Source of the DNA: Ischnura elegans
Taxonomy: Eukaryota; Arthropoda; Insecta; Odonata; Coenagrionidae
Direction: 5' to 3'
Length of the DNA stretch: 64,000 nt
NCBI RefSeq assembly: GCF_921293095.1
Contig: NC_060248.1
Span: forward strand, 138,830,972-138,894,971
In this document: positions 46,439 to 57,948 of the stretch, one piece after another
How positions within the stretch are numbered: the stretch's first letter is position 1
Layout of the letters: each line of letters opens with the position of its first letter
The notes under the pieces: model-generated
The model's database searches: none
Told to the model about the DNA's origin: nothing
What the model saw: only the letters and a program-made list of their open reading frames with translations
Position numbers and translations under genes: made by a program

Positions 46439-46830
46439 CATAATGCGTAACAAAAGAGGATGCAAATTCAAAGATCATTTAAGAAGTGAATCTCATTTCA
46501 TTAAAAAAATCCAGGAGCGATTACTTTGTCTAATGTGTGAAATGTACGGGTAATTTTCTATTTTTCACGGCAGTAGGAATGATATTTCGAAGCACTTGGA
46601 GACGCAAGAGCATAAAAGATATTTAAATACTTCTGCATCTTCCTCCAAAATACAGAAATTTATAATAAAAACGAAGAAAAGAAACTTGCATCAGCAGAAG
46701 GATGTCTTTCCATGCCATTTTTCAGAGTCATTCCTTCAGATCTAAGGCCTGTACATCACAAGTTATCAAAACGGTTTTGCTGCGCACATGATAAACAACG
46801 CCGTTCAAACAGCTGCTGTTTTGTTGCCCG
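46439..46830 (+). pseudogene. hAT transposase N-terminal zinc-finger remnant (A)
   Basis: Readable pieces in shifting frames: RGCKFKDHLRSE, LLCLMCEM, then ISKHLETQEHKRYLNTSASS (Cys-Cys and His-His spacing of a BED/C2H2-type finger), followed by SESFLQI and AAHMINNAVQTAAVL. Several frameshifts. The same block is found in element B at 50040-50450. Confidence 0.6.
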
Positions 46831-47241
46831 CAGGTGAGTAAAATATTTTCATTAAAATATATTTCTATTTCTACATTACACTGTGCGTCTTCAAATGCTG
46901 AAAGAATTTTGTGAAACTGCGGAAGTCGCATGTATAAGAAAATACTTGGTTACTGTAAAACGCGCTAGTTATCTCTTTCGTCAGCAGTAGATAGAATTTT
47001 TAAATTATACCACACCATGAATTCCTACTTTCTATATCAGGCTTAATGTCCTAGAATTGTAGAGGAGAGTTTTGAAAAAGAATCCTCAAATTTAGCTAGA
47101 GTTTAAAAACAATCAATCACCTTTTTTTAAAATGCTATTGAAGTTATTGAGGGTGATAAAATTTTGGTAATCGAAGTAGCGAATGAAGTTTAAAATATCT
47201 TAATCAAAAGTGGTCAGAAAGTCAAAGCGGTCGACTAAAAT

Positions 47242-47640
47242 CTCTATGACTTTGACCCCCAATATGACTTTCGGAGGTCAAAGTAAATTGTTGTACGATG
47301 AATGAACTGCGTAACCGACTTTGGCACCGTTCAAAACCTATGGTTTGACACGTTGGTTGTCATGATGGCCAGACATTTAACTCTATGACCTTTGACCCCC
47401 ATTGAGACCTCGGTGGTCAAAAAATCAACAATACGGATCTATTAACTGAAAAATCGACTTTGGCACCCTTCAAAACATATGGTTCGAAACCTGTGTGTCA
47501 CGATGGCCGGACGTTTACCTCTATGGCCTTTGACCTCCGTATTAACTTTGGAGGTCAATTAGTGAATAATACGGGTATTTGGACAATACCAATGACTTGG
47601 GTGCCCTATAAAATCCATGGATCGACACCTTTGTTGGTAT
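47242..47640 (+). repeat. Three tandem repeats of 130-150 bp in hAT A
   Basis: CTCTATGACTTTGACCCCCA (47242), CTCTATGACCTTTGACCCCC (47391) and CTCTATGGCCTTTGACCTCC (47519) start successive units, each with a GGAGGTCAA- or GGTGGTCAA-type partner 20-30 bp later, forming a short inverted repeat. The block is missing from element B. Confidence 0.7.
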
Positions 47641-48341
47641 ATGCTATTCTTTTTGCCACCCTTATGACCTTGACGGTGACCTTACTGGGTCAAAGGCTGA
47701 ATTTTCGTAAATGAAAGTGTTTTTTTCGGGTTTCTTGTGTCCGAAAACCCAAGAATTAACATTTTGGTCAATGAAATTTAGACATTTTTCAATCTCGATT
47801 TTTTACATTAAAACCACATAAGGCAAATTAAAATTTTTGGTTTGGACCCACATTGTGAGGTCAAAAGGTCAAAATTGTAAAATTTTGCTTAAACTCAACA
47901 AAACTTAGGACCTTTCCCCGTATAAGTGTGCCAATTCTCATGAATATTGCTCGATGCAAAGTTACTAAAATTACGGGTTAAAAATGACACACGACCGTTG
48001 GGACAGTCTTAATATTCATTTTCTAGGAATGTCACCGTTAGGTTAATCTACTAGTAATAAGTAATATTTCTAAAATAATTTTGCCTTTTTATGGACCCCT
48101 CCCTTCATCCTATATGAGATATCGTAGGATTTTACTCCTCGCCTTCTTTCAAATCTCACGTAGGATTTTTCAAAATTCGTATTTTCAGTGTAAATACGTT
48201 AATCTAGGCTTAATTGTTTTGGGCTCATAAATAAAACGATTTATTTAATTATTTTTATTGAAGATTACCGAGATCGCAATAAACTGGTTTTTGCGGAAAA
48301 AATTACGTGATACTTTCCGGAACCCCTACTTTTTACCTAGA

Positions 48342-48418
48342 GGGGGTGAAGCCATGGTCTAGGGGGAGGAAAGCCATGGTCTAGGGGGGGAAGCCATGAT
48401 CTAGGAGGGGGGGCAAGC
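48342..48418 (+). repeat. Short G-rich tandem repeat in hAT A
   Basis: Three diverged units of about 25 bp around AAGCCATGGTCTAGGGGG. The same array recurs in element B at 52185-52256. Confidence 0.7.
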
Positions 48419-50939
48419 CAAGTTGTGACATTTTAGCATGGAAAAGATGAATTAAACCAACATTATAAGAACATTAAAACAGCGCTTTTTTAGTTTTTGA
48501 GATTATTTCATTGAAAAAATAGTTTTATATCAGTTACTTAACTTATTATAATACATATCGTTTTTCGTTCATGGTTTGAAGAAAATTTGTTGAATACTTT
48601 CGTTTTAATTAAGTACTGATTTTGCTTAAGGACTTTTGCGATTTTTGCTTCTAGGGGGACAGCTGCTCCCCCTGCCCTTCGCTGGGTACGGTCATGTTTA
48701 CATATGACATTCTTAATCAATTTATTTAATACGATCGCTTCTCGCTTTATCTTGATTTACTTAGCTTTTTGCGCACAGTCAATGTTATAAAATGCCTTAG
48801 TTCATCGTAAAAATATATTTATTAAGTGAATAATCATTTTGCGTGCCCAATATCGTCACTTTTCAGCGACTTTGCAGCGGATGAGCGTTAAATATCTCAA
48901 GCGCGCATACGGAATATCGTCTGCAGTCCCAACCGTGACGTCACGCTCCCTCATCCCACCCACTTCCACGCCGTGCGATGTTGGCCACAGCGTTCCGCCC
49001 GAATGGCAGGTCTACTTACTTAAATGGTCTAAGGCTCGACACTTAGACCATATAAGAACTAGACCCGCCATTCCCCACCCCTACCCATGTCTCGCCGTGT
49101 GGCCAACATCTCCCCTCGGCTCCCTTCCTTCCCCGCCCACTTTTAAAGCGGCGTGACGACACGGTTGGGACGCTCATCGTCGTAGCGCATTGCTACGAAT
49201 CGGGATTCACTGTATCACTGCGGTATTCTGACAATTTTCTTCGCGATTTTTCAATTAGAAGTACTAATATTTATTGCGTTATGTATGAGAAGTATTCTCT
49301 CAGCCATGGTTGGATTGGTGGACTTACAATTAATGAACAGTGGCATTTTTCGGCATTGGCAGCGACGAAAAAATATTGTGGCAGTAAAATGAAGACAAAG
49401 CCCTTGGTAAACTTCCGCAGATTTTTTTCTTATCCCGTTAGCGATCTAGCATCATTCATTATAAAAGCATGAAATATTACACAAAAGTTGTAAACGGGGG
49501 GAAATTTAGAAAGTAAAAGGTTCATGGTGTAAAGAATTTGCCGGTCGTCCACGAAGTAACGCGGCAACGCCTTCGCATATAGTAATTTTTAAACGGTCAA
49601 TTATGCGATGCAAATTGAACTGCGCGCTAGTGCTATTAAAAAGGGATGTCAACAAATCAGCATTCATATTATTTAGGTAAGTAATTTAGTTATTTCATAA
49701 ATGCATAATTTTTTACTTAGCAGACAGCTCTCGTGTTATTTATATTTTGTGATGGTGGAAAAAGGTCCAGCGCCGGCTTTGCAAGTGATAACTACGATTT
49801 ACGTACGCTACGGAAAATTCTGGGAACAAATAATGCCTATCAACATATTTATAATTAGAAAGAAAGAGAGGATTGAATTAAAATAATTTTAAAAATAAAT
49901 TTGCTTTATAACAATCAATTATATTTAATATATTGAATAACTTATTAAATATTTTCATCTAATGTTGTACGTGTGTACTTACACTGTACATACTTCAATT
50001 AAATTTTTTTAAACAATTTACGACATAATTTAATTTTTTATATTCTTGTCACAATACGTAAGAAAAGAGGATGCGGATTCAAAGATGATCTAAGAAGTGA
50101 ATTTCATTTTAATAAAAAATCCAGAAGCGATTACCGACTCTGTGAAATGTGTGAAATGTAATGGATAATTTTCTATTTTTCACGGCAGTATGATATTTCG
50201 AAGCACTTGGAGACGCAAGAGCATAATAGATATTTAAATACTGCTGCATCTTCCTCCAAAATCCGGAATTTTTAGTAAAAACAATTTATGGAGACGAAGA
50301 AATAAACTAGCATTAGCAGTAGGATGTCTTTCCATGCTATTTTTCATAGTCATTCCTTCATATCTAAGGCCTGTACATCACAAGTTATCAAATCGGTTTT
50401 GCAGCGCACATGATACATAACGCCGTTCAAACAGCTGCTGTTTTGTTGCCCGCAGATGTGGAAAATATTGTCATTAAAATATATTTTTATTTCTACATTA
50501 CACTGTGCGTCTTGAAATGCTGAAATAACTTTGTGAAACTGCGGAAGTCGCATGTTTAAAAAATACTTGGTTACTGTAAAACGCACTAGTTACCTCTTTA
50601 TTCGTCAGCTGTAGATAGAATTTTTAAATTATACCACTCTATGTATTCCTACTTTCTATATCAGGTTTAATGTCCTAAAATTGTAGAAGAGAGTTTTAAA
50701 AAAGATTCCTCAAATTTAGCTTGAGTTTAAAAACAATCAATCACCTCTTTTTCAAAATGCTATTAAAGTTATTGAAGGTGATAAAATTTTTGGTAATCGA
50801 AGTAGCGAATGAAGTTAAAAATATCTGAATCAAAAGCGGTCAGAAAGTAATTTTCTTCCATTAACCATCTGTAAGAGTTTAAGTGAGCTCGAAGTGGGTG
50901 CAATAAATCATGCAGATATCATGAATCACGTTAAAAATT

Positions 50940-51430
50940 TCTAAAGTAACTGCAAAGATTATTTAGAAGAGTGGACGCTATATTAAAATTATATTGAACA
51001 TTTTCATTGGATTACATTAAAAGATTAACTTAATTGGAATGATGTTCTAAAATCATTCGATCATTGTGCATAAAATTTTCCATATAATAATATTTCCAAA
51101 AACGAACTTTTTAATGACATATCATTATTTAAAAAAATATATTGGTTAGAAAAGGGTAAAATCTTGGGCTTCTGCACAAATCGTGATAGAGTACAAATGG
51201 TTATTAATATTTAATCATTTGAAACAAGGCATATTCCATACAATATTGCCCTAAAATTAAGGAATATTCTTCGCCCTTACCACAAGCAATTGCTGCGACT
51301 GAACGCGTTTTTTCTACTGTAAATGAAGTGCGTGCATCAGAAAAGCAATTCAATGTGTGAAATATAACTAAACAAATTCGTGTGAAAAATTTCACGACCT
51401 TTTCCGCAAAAGAAATGAAGAAAAAAATCA
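50940..51430 (+). pseudogene. hAT transposase C-terminal dimerisation region (B)
   Basis: Frame pieces: YLEEWTLY, LNWNDVLKSFDHC, NELFNDISLFKK, then AIAATERVFSTVNEVRAS at about 51285-51340. The last is the hAT C-terminal signature (Ala-x-x-Glu-Arg-x-Phe-Ser) followed by basic residues. At least four stops, so the protein is dead. The 8-bp target duplication independently supports hAT. Confidence 0.75.
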
Positions 51431-52184
51431 CTCAAATATAAGAAATATGCCAAAGAAAAAATTATACTAGACTTAATTTTTCATGCATCATATTTGCTAT
51501 TCTTTTTGCCACCCTTATGACCTTGACGGTGACCTTACTGGGTCAACGGTTGAATTTTCGTAGATGAAAGTGTTATTTTCGGGTTTCTCGGTTCCGAAAA
51601 CCTAAGAATTGACATCTTGGTCAATGAAATGTAGACCTTTTTCTATCTCGATTTTTTTTACATTAAAACCACATAAGGCAAATTAAAATGTTTGGTTTGG
51701 ACATTGTGAGGTCAAAAGGTCAAAATTGTAAAATTTCGCTTACACTCAACAAAACTTAGGACCTTTCCCCATATGTGTGCCAATTTTCATGAATATTGCT
51801 CGATGCAAAGTTACTAAAATTACAAGTCAAAAATGACACACGACCCTTGGGACAGTCTGTATATTCATTTTCTAGGAATGTCACCGTTAGGTTAATCTAC
51901 TTGTAAATAAGTAATATTTCTGAAATAATTTTGCTTTTTATGGATCACTCCCTTCACCCTTTGTGAGATATCGTGCGATTTTGCTCCACGCCTTCTTTCT
52001 AATCTCACTAAAGATTTTTCAAAATGCGTATTTTCAGGGTAAATGCGTTAATCTAGGCTTCATTGTGTTGGATTTATAAATAAAATGATTTGTTTAATTA
52101 TCTTTATTAAAGATTACCGAGATCGCAATAAACTGGTTTTTGTGGAAAAAATTACGTGATACTTGCCAGACCCCTTCCTTTTAG

Positions 52185-52256
52185 GGGGGAAGCCATGGTC
52201 TAGGGGGAGGAAAGCCATGGTCTAGGGGGGAAGCCATGATCTAGGAGGGGGGGGCA
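52185..52256 (+). repeat. Short G-rich tandem repeat in hAT B
   Basis: Counterpart of 48342-48418 with units around AAGCCATGGTCTAGGGGG. Confidence 0.7.
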
Positions 52257-52883
52257 AGCCAAGTTGTGACATTTTAGCATGGAAAAGATGAATGAAACCA
52301 ACATTATAAGAACATTATAACAGCGCTTTTTTAGTTTATGAGATTATTTCATTGAAAAAATAGTTTTATTTCAGTTACTTAACTTATAATAATACATATC
52401 ATTTTTCGTTCATGGTTTGAAGAAAATTTGTTGAATACTTTCGTTTCAATTGAGTACTGATTTTGCTTAAACACTTTTGCGATTTTTGCTTCCAGGGGGT
52501 CAGCTGCTCCCCCTGCCCCTCGCTGGGTACGCCCATGTTTACATATGACATTCTTAATCAATTTATTTTACACGATCGCTTCTCGGTTTATCTTGATTTA
52601 TTTAGCTTTTTGCGCAGAGTCAAGGCTATAAAATGCCTTAGTTCATCGTAAAAATATATTTATTAAGTGTATAATCATTTTACGTGCCCAATATCGTCAC
52701 TTTTCAGCGACTTTGCAGCGTATGAGCGTTAAAATATCTCAAGCGCGCATACGGAATATCGTCTGCAGTCCCAACCGTGACGTCACGCTCCCTCATCCCA
52801 CTCACTTCTCCGCCGTGCGATGTTGGCCACAGCGTTCCACCCGAATGGCAGGTCTACTTACTTAAATAGTCTAAGGCTCGACA

Positions 52884-53170
52884 CAAAAACAACTGAAGAC
52901 CTGGTTTATGCGTCGAACGGAAGTCTTCGGGCAAACAAACAAAGCGATGCAGCTCATATGGTAGATGAGGCAATTCATATAAGCCCCAGTAGAGCCAGAA
53001 ATATAAGGCAAGCTTGTTATATCCATAGATCTGACACCAAGGTACATAGTTCTTCCCTACAATGCAGACGAGGCATTAGGCTTAGTGATTGAGGCAAAGT
53101 TGACTAAACATCAGTATACTATGTCCATCAGGAAAGGGGCCAGATCTCTAATGGCAGCAAGTCTTTAACC
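52884..53170 (+). pseudogene. Transib transposase fragment (host element of the hAT pair)
   Basis: Frame 1: TTEDLVYASNGSLRANKQSD, then AAHMVDEAIHISPSRARNIR, which parallels STAKVIKEVTMATPTRATRI of the 12-2140 transposase. A frame change at about 53020 leads to ISIDLTPRYIVLPYNADEAL, then IEAKLTKHQYTMSIRKGA, paralleling SLFISVNMTKFQYNLIRHVS. It stops at about 53168 before the catalytic region. The hAT insertion separates it from its own 5' end. Confidence 0.65.
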
Positions 53171-53640
53171 TCCTTAAGAAGAAATTCTTTCTGTAAAAAA
53201 AACTGTGCTATCCTTTTGGTGCTACGACTGCTTTCATCCCCAAACGTAGACTCGGCACCCGCGTACAAAGACGGTGAAGAAACTAATGATGAGGAGTAAT
53301 TGTTTTACTTCCTCATATCTATTTGCTTCCTATAATTATTGATTCATTAATTAATTATTCCACGAAATACTTTCATTAAAGATATCTCCCCCCAAAGCAT
53401 AATGGTCATGTAATTATCTCTAAGTGAGAAAACATCCATTCATTCGTGTAAAACTGGATTTGGCGACTTATAAATGCGTAAGTGTTTTTCAGACCACCAT
53501 TGCATCACACGTCGTTGTAGTATAATTATTCAGAAAAAAAGCGAATGCGTATTTATTTTTTGAGAAAGTCATTATACATGCATTAGAAGATATATTAAAG
53601 TTGTGTAACACCATCATATACCTCTACAAATGGGACAGTC

Positions 53641-53679
53641 GACTTTTGTCCGGAAAAAAGCGCTCCCCAGACCACTGTG
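53641..53679 (-). repeat. Transib right TIR, 23-RSS-like
   Basis: Minus strand: CACAGTG (53679-53673), 23-base spacer, ACAAAAGTC (53649-53641). Spacer bases differ from the left TIR at several positions while spacing, heptamer and nonamer are conserved. Confidence 0.85.
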
Positions 53680-53684
53680 CGCCG

Positions 53685-54070
53685 GGATAACAAACAAACC
53701 ACGTCAGACTGAGCAGAGTCCTCTGGATGGCAGTTTTCTGCACTACTCCCTCATAGGGTCCCTCAACTTTGTAGTGTGTTATCAACAATCCAGAGAGCTC
53801 TGAGACTGAGAGGCACCGACTTAACTGGGAGCCTCTTAACTGAGTTCCAAAACTATCTTAAAAACGAACTTCGTCACTTAGCTGAATGAAACTCATTACT
53901 CTCACAGCACTATTCAAATTATACTTTGAACGGTTTGAGAAAGAAACTTTCAGTACAAATTTTTGATCGGAAGCAAAATCTTGGAAAAATTCTTCGGGTG
54001 AATCAGGAACAAACTTTTAAAAATGTTATCCAGCTCACATAAAAACACCTTGCCAAACTAATAATTTCCT
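53685..54070. other. No recognisable feature
   Basis: Short stretch between the Transib right flank and the next inverted repeat; nothing recognisable. Confidence 0.35.
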
Positions 54071-55179
54071 GTATTTTCTGAGGCACCTGCAGCTCGATTC
54101 TGTAAATGTGATATCTGCGTTTATATGTCTGATAGTGCAAGCACATGCCACTATTCACGATTTATACTGGTGAAAATGTTTCTGGCGCGAATACGAGTTG
54201 ATTATTAACAGTTTCTGTTAGAGGACGAGATGTTTACGTGTCTTAGTATTTCTATTGTGTCAACAGAAAAAAGTATCACGTTGGCCTTATTACTGAACGG
54301 CAGCAAGAATGCATGGAAGATATGGAATAGATGATTATTTTTTACCTTAACGTACTGAAGCATGCCCCGGCAAGCCATCTAAACGTCTAAGAATTAATCG
54401 TGGTGTGAGCTCAGTGACAATATTCATCGCCAATCCTCGAGATACGTGGGACAAACACTTCTTAAATGCTCTTCCCGCATCTCGAAGGGATTGTTGATAT
54501 CGCGTTACTGCCGCCGAAGTATGTGCATCTGTTGCCTCCATCGACATCGATGCTCATGCAAAAGTAGCGGAGTTATGTGAAGAGCCTCCATTCTCCTTAA
54601 TAAAAACAAATCGAAGGCTTGAACTTACGAAACCAATATTAAATACATCTGTTAGCATTCAATACCGTACAATACTTTTACAATTGGTTCTACTCCAAAT
54701 TATTATGAACATTATAAGTTGTGAGTATTTGACTTGTACATTCTAGCAGATGCACAAATATAAGATAATTGTCAAACCCTCAGCGCAGGGTTTAACTTCT
54801 CACCAACTTCAATTGCAATAAAGGCCAACCAATTAAAATAGTAGGCGTATGTAAATTTAACTTAACGATTTTCTTTTATTTGTTTTTAATACATATTATA
54901 CATGGGAAGTGACAATATAAAATAGCCACCATCGTAATGAATGAATAATGTGCTATTAATTATCAATCACAGCGAAAATTCATGAGGAAAAATTAGCCGC
55001 GACGAAGCTACCACAGGCTCTCTCGGGCGTGAATACTTTCACGGACGCGGAAGTGATAGTGATGTCACTAAAAAGTTTCCGATTCGCTCCAGCGTCAAAG
55101 CCGTGTATACATTGACGAAATCCGCTTGTGACGGTCATATCAAATTTACAGAATCGAGCTGCAGGTCTTTGAGAAAATA
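54071..55179. mobile_element. TIR-bounded element, family unknown
   Basis: Left 54071-54114 (TATTTTCTGAGGC, then ACCTGCAGCTCGATTCTGTA) is repeated in inverted orientation at 55137-55179 (ACCTGCAGCTCGATTCTGTA, then AATTTGATAT). Arms are about 43 bp with a few mismatches in the outer 13 bases. The 1.1-kb interior has no transposase that I recognise; a 66-codon minus-strand ORF at 54347-54547 lacks known motifs. No target duplication identified. Confidence 0.55.
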
Positions 55180-55488
55180 ACTGTACATCACAATGAACTG
55201 TTTCAGAAACGATTCATGAATAAAATAAAAGAAAGAAAATAGTAATCCTAACAAACGAATTCTGCGCGGGCCGGCGACAGTATGTAGACAGAGCAGTGTA
55301 ACAATATCGTCAACAAAAGGGAAAGATCAAACTGTGATGTAACAGAAACCATTTCACATTACACGTAATAAAGAAAATAAACGTCCGCCAGTGTTTTAAC
55401 AGAGAATGTACTCAATCAGCCATTAATTGACATGAATCACAAATAAATTATAATTAAAATGCATTAAAAGTTATAAAAAATTACTATA

Positions 55489-56290
55489 AGATTCTGGTAT
55501 TCTACCGATGAAGGTAGGTTTCCATGGAGTGTTCAAGAAGTGATCTGGAAGCCTCCCTTTCCTTCCAGCACTGCCTTCTTTAATTCACTGTAACGCCTAC
55601 TCTCTTTCAATCTATCTAAAAATCCTATTCTTTCCCTTCCCCTCCCTCGTTTACCCAACATTCTACCTTCTAACACCATTTTCAACATTCTCTCATACCT
55701 TCTGTCTCCTCCGTATGTAATCTAAAAGCTGCCTCTCCTCACCCACCATGTCCAGTACTTCGTCGTTCCTTTTCCTCTCCATCCATTTCACCCTCCCCAT
55801 CCTTCTCAATTCCCACATCTCGAATGCCTCCAATCTTCTCTCGTCTTCTTTCCTCAGTGTCCACGTTACCGCACTGTAGAGAGCTACACTCAAAATCAAA
55901 CTCTTAAATAACGATCCTGTCAGAAGCTCCTTCCTGTTCATCTGTTCATGAACGCCTCCTTTGCTAGTGCAATTCGCTTCCTGATGTCCTTGTAACTGTG
56001 TCCGTTTTCCTCTAATGTGCTGCCCAAATAGTTAAACTGTTCTACCTGTTCAAGTTTTTCCCCACCTACTTTTATCTTGAGTCTCACAACCATCGCTCGC
56101 GATACTTTAAATAACCGCATTACCTTCGTCTTCTTGTGATTAATCCTCATCCCATACTCCTCGCACCGCTCGTATAACGCACCCACTAGAGCCTGTAGTC
56201 CCCTCGCTGACTGGCTTATCAGCGCTTAACCATCCGCGAACCTTACCGATATATACATCATTCCTCCCACCTTCACTCCAGCTTCCAAAT
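55489..56290 (-). mobile_element. RTE/CFDP2-type LINE, 5'-truncated
   Basis: Minus strand, about 56290 to 55489. RT palm piece ISVRFADG followed by a stop (about 56230), where a FADD or YADD box is expected, so the second catalytic Asp reads Gly. Then MRINHKKTKVM, EQFNYLGSTLEE, LILSVALYSAVTWTL, LEAFEMWELRRMGRVKW and RRNDEVLDMVGEERQLLD-like C-terminus. The 3' terminus is shared with 18.49 and 38.33 kb. Confidence 0.75.
55693..56186 (-). pseudogene. LINE RT thumb and C-terminal region
   Basis: Two overlapping frames (56186-55938 and 55941-55693) joined by a frameshift around 55940. The first holds INHKKTKVM, VGGEKLEQVEQFNYLGSTLE and IRKRIALAKEAFMNR; the second LLTGSLFKSLILSVALYSAV and TLRKEDERRLEAFEMWELRR, typical of RTE-like polymerases after the palm. 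Confidence 0.7.
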
Positions 56291-57827
56291 CGTCCCACGC
56301 TTCTCTTACCATCTCCTCAGCGTATACGTTAAAAAAAGCGGCAATACAGGACAGCCTTGCCTTACACCTCGGCCAATGCCTGCCCACCCATATTCTCCGT
56401 CCGCTACCCTCACTTGCGCAGTCTGGGCCAAATAAAGATTACGAATAAGTCGTAAAACGTATCATATGGCAACTTACTATGCGGACGATTTATTAATTTT
56501 GCCCCAAAGTAAAACTGAATTTTTTTATTACCTGTTGACATTGTGTTGACGATGGGCGATGTGGTCTATTTGGTTAGACGCGGGAAAATGAGAGGAAATT
56601 CGGCACGCCCGACGCTATTTTCGAGATGTAGGTGAGGGACCATGGGGCAGGAAGATAAGATTTGAGGACGAGAGGGAAAGGACACGTAAGGAAGTATCAT
56701 GATCGCCTCAATCCCTCGACTCGATACCTGCGCGACAAGCGAAGTGTCGTCCGTGGATGGGAAATCGATTTGGAGTCTTGTCTCTCGTGAAGGCAGCCTC
56801 CACATCCCTTTCCCTTCTATCGAACATGTCTTCCAAGAATGAATGCCGAAGAGGATGAAAGACGGACGTCTTATCCCAGGAATGCCAACCAACTCCTGCC
56901 CCACAGTCTCCTTCTCTGTATCCTGACAAAGTCCATCGAGTCAACCAACCCCGGGATGGCAGGATGGGTATTGGAAAGAGTGCTAAATATGCTGATGTAG
57001 GCGCACAGTGACTACCGTCATTGAAAAGAAAGCAAAACTCCCGAGTTTTTAGGATCTCTATCGTCTTAAACCAGGCAGTCAATTTCAATTCAGCAAAAAT
57101 CATACGAAAGAGAATTTATTTCTACGTCGAATCATTTACTAAAAAAATCTTTGGCTCCATATTATTTCCTGTACAATATTTTTTCTCAAAAAAAGCACTC
57201 GTTTTTATGCGCAAAATCTAGTTGTTGGAATTTCACCGCTGGGTTTCCCCGTGGTTTCCGTTCCAATAACTTTTATTTTAGATATAATGAAGACAAATAC
57301 GGTTTTGACAGTAAGTGTAAATCAAGTTGTTTACACCACTAAAATGGATGGACTTCATGCAAGCAACGCAAACATCTACTAACTTCTGAGCCAATGGGCC
57401 AATTGAATTTTCATTGGCACTGTTGTATGCCGCAATATTAATGTAATGCTAGTACTTATAATATTTACATTAAATATCACTATTAACTTCAATATATAGA
57501 CATTCCACTTTACAACAAATCATTTACCGTTACAGCACGTAGGGAATGTAATAATCTTAAAGTTTCAATTAGAAACTCATCATCATTGGCATCCTTTAAG
57601 AGGAGGTTACACAAAGCACTTTTCACTTAAACAACTAGCTGGTAAATATACATGACACTGAGCAGCGCCTACGACAAAGTGATATGTAGTAGTTTTTCAC
57701 AGGTTTTTCACGCCCCCCTTCTTGTGTGGGCGTATTCCTGCAGTGGATGTTTTCGCTGAAGGATACTACACCCTTATTTTTATGTTTTCCCACAAAAAAT
57801 TTCACACGTACTTGTTAACCTTTTTTA
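56291..57827. other. Mostly unrecognised; possible RT crumb
   Basis: 56290-56450 may continue the decayed LINE. At 56466-56510 the + strand reads ATYYADDLLILPQS, which looks like an RT catalytic box, but it is too short to accept. 56540-57020 has long overlapping frames on the minus strand with no motif. The remainder is AT-rich. Confidence 0.3.
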
Positions 57828-57948
57828 TCATTTCACCAACAGTGTATATTGTACTGTAGGCTGCATCTTCCGGGTTTCACCGCGTCGTGGTTGTGTTGGT
57901 GACAACAGTTTCTCCTGCATTCCAGCAGGCGTCTTCAGGTCGAAGTGA

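Larger units (their letters stand above)
45451..49033 (+). mobile_element. hAT element A of a tandem pair
   Basis: TIR CTTAGACCATATAAG at left and, reverse complemented, CTTAGACCATTTAAG at right. Preceded by GCTCGACA (45443-45450) and followed by GCTCGACA (49034-49041). Encodes a remnant of the N-terminal BED/C2H2-like zinc-finger region near 46440-46830. The C-terminal half present in element B is absent and replaced by a block with three 130-150 bp repeats (47242-47640). Confidence 0.8.
49042..52875 (+). mobile_element. hAT element B of a tandem pair
   Basis: Same TIRs and orientation as A, starting 8 bp after A ends and followed by GCTCGACA (52876-52883). 3834 bp. Close to A along most of its length, except that 50842-51498 here holds transposase C-terminal sequence where A has the repeat block 47222-47640. 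Carries an N-terminal remnant (50040-50450) and a C-terminal remnant (50940-51430). Confidence 0.8.
44012..53679 (+). mobile_element. Transib element with RSS-like ends and CGCCG target duplication
   Basis: Left TIR CACAGTGGTCTGAGATGCC..., right TIR (reverse complement, from 53679) CACAGTGGTCTGGGGAGCG.... Each has heptamer CACAGTG, a 23-bp spacer, then ACAAAAGTC. Flanks are CGCCG on both sides (44007-44011, 53680-53684), the 5-bp GC-rich duplication typical of Transib. The element is interrupted at 45450/52884 by two hAT elements; without them it would be about 2.2 kb. The right part encodes a transposase N-terminal fragment, so it is itself an internally deleted copy. Confidence 0.85.

Noticed and set aside
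56466..56520. YYADDLLILPQS as an RT catalytic box on +
   Set aside because: No other RT motif lies in frame nearby and it is on the strand opposite to the adjacent LINE; too short to support.
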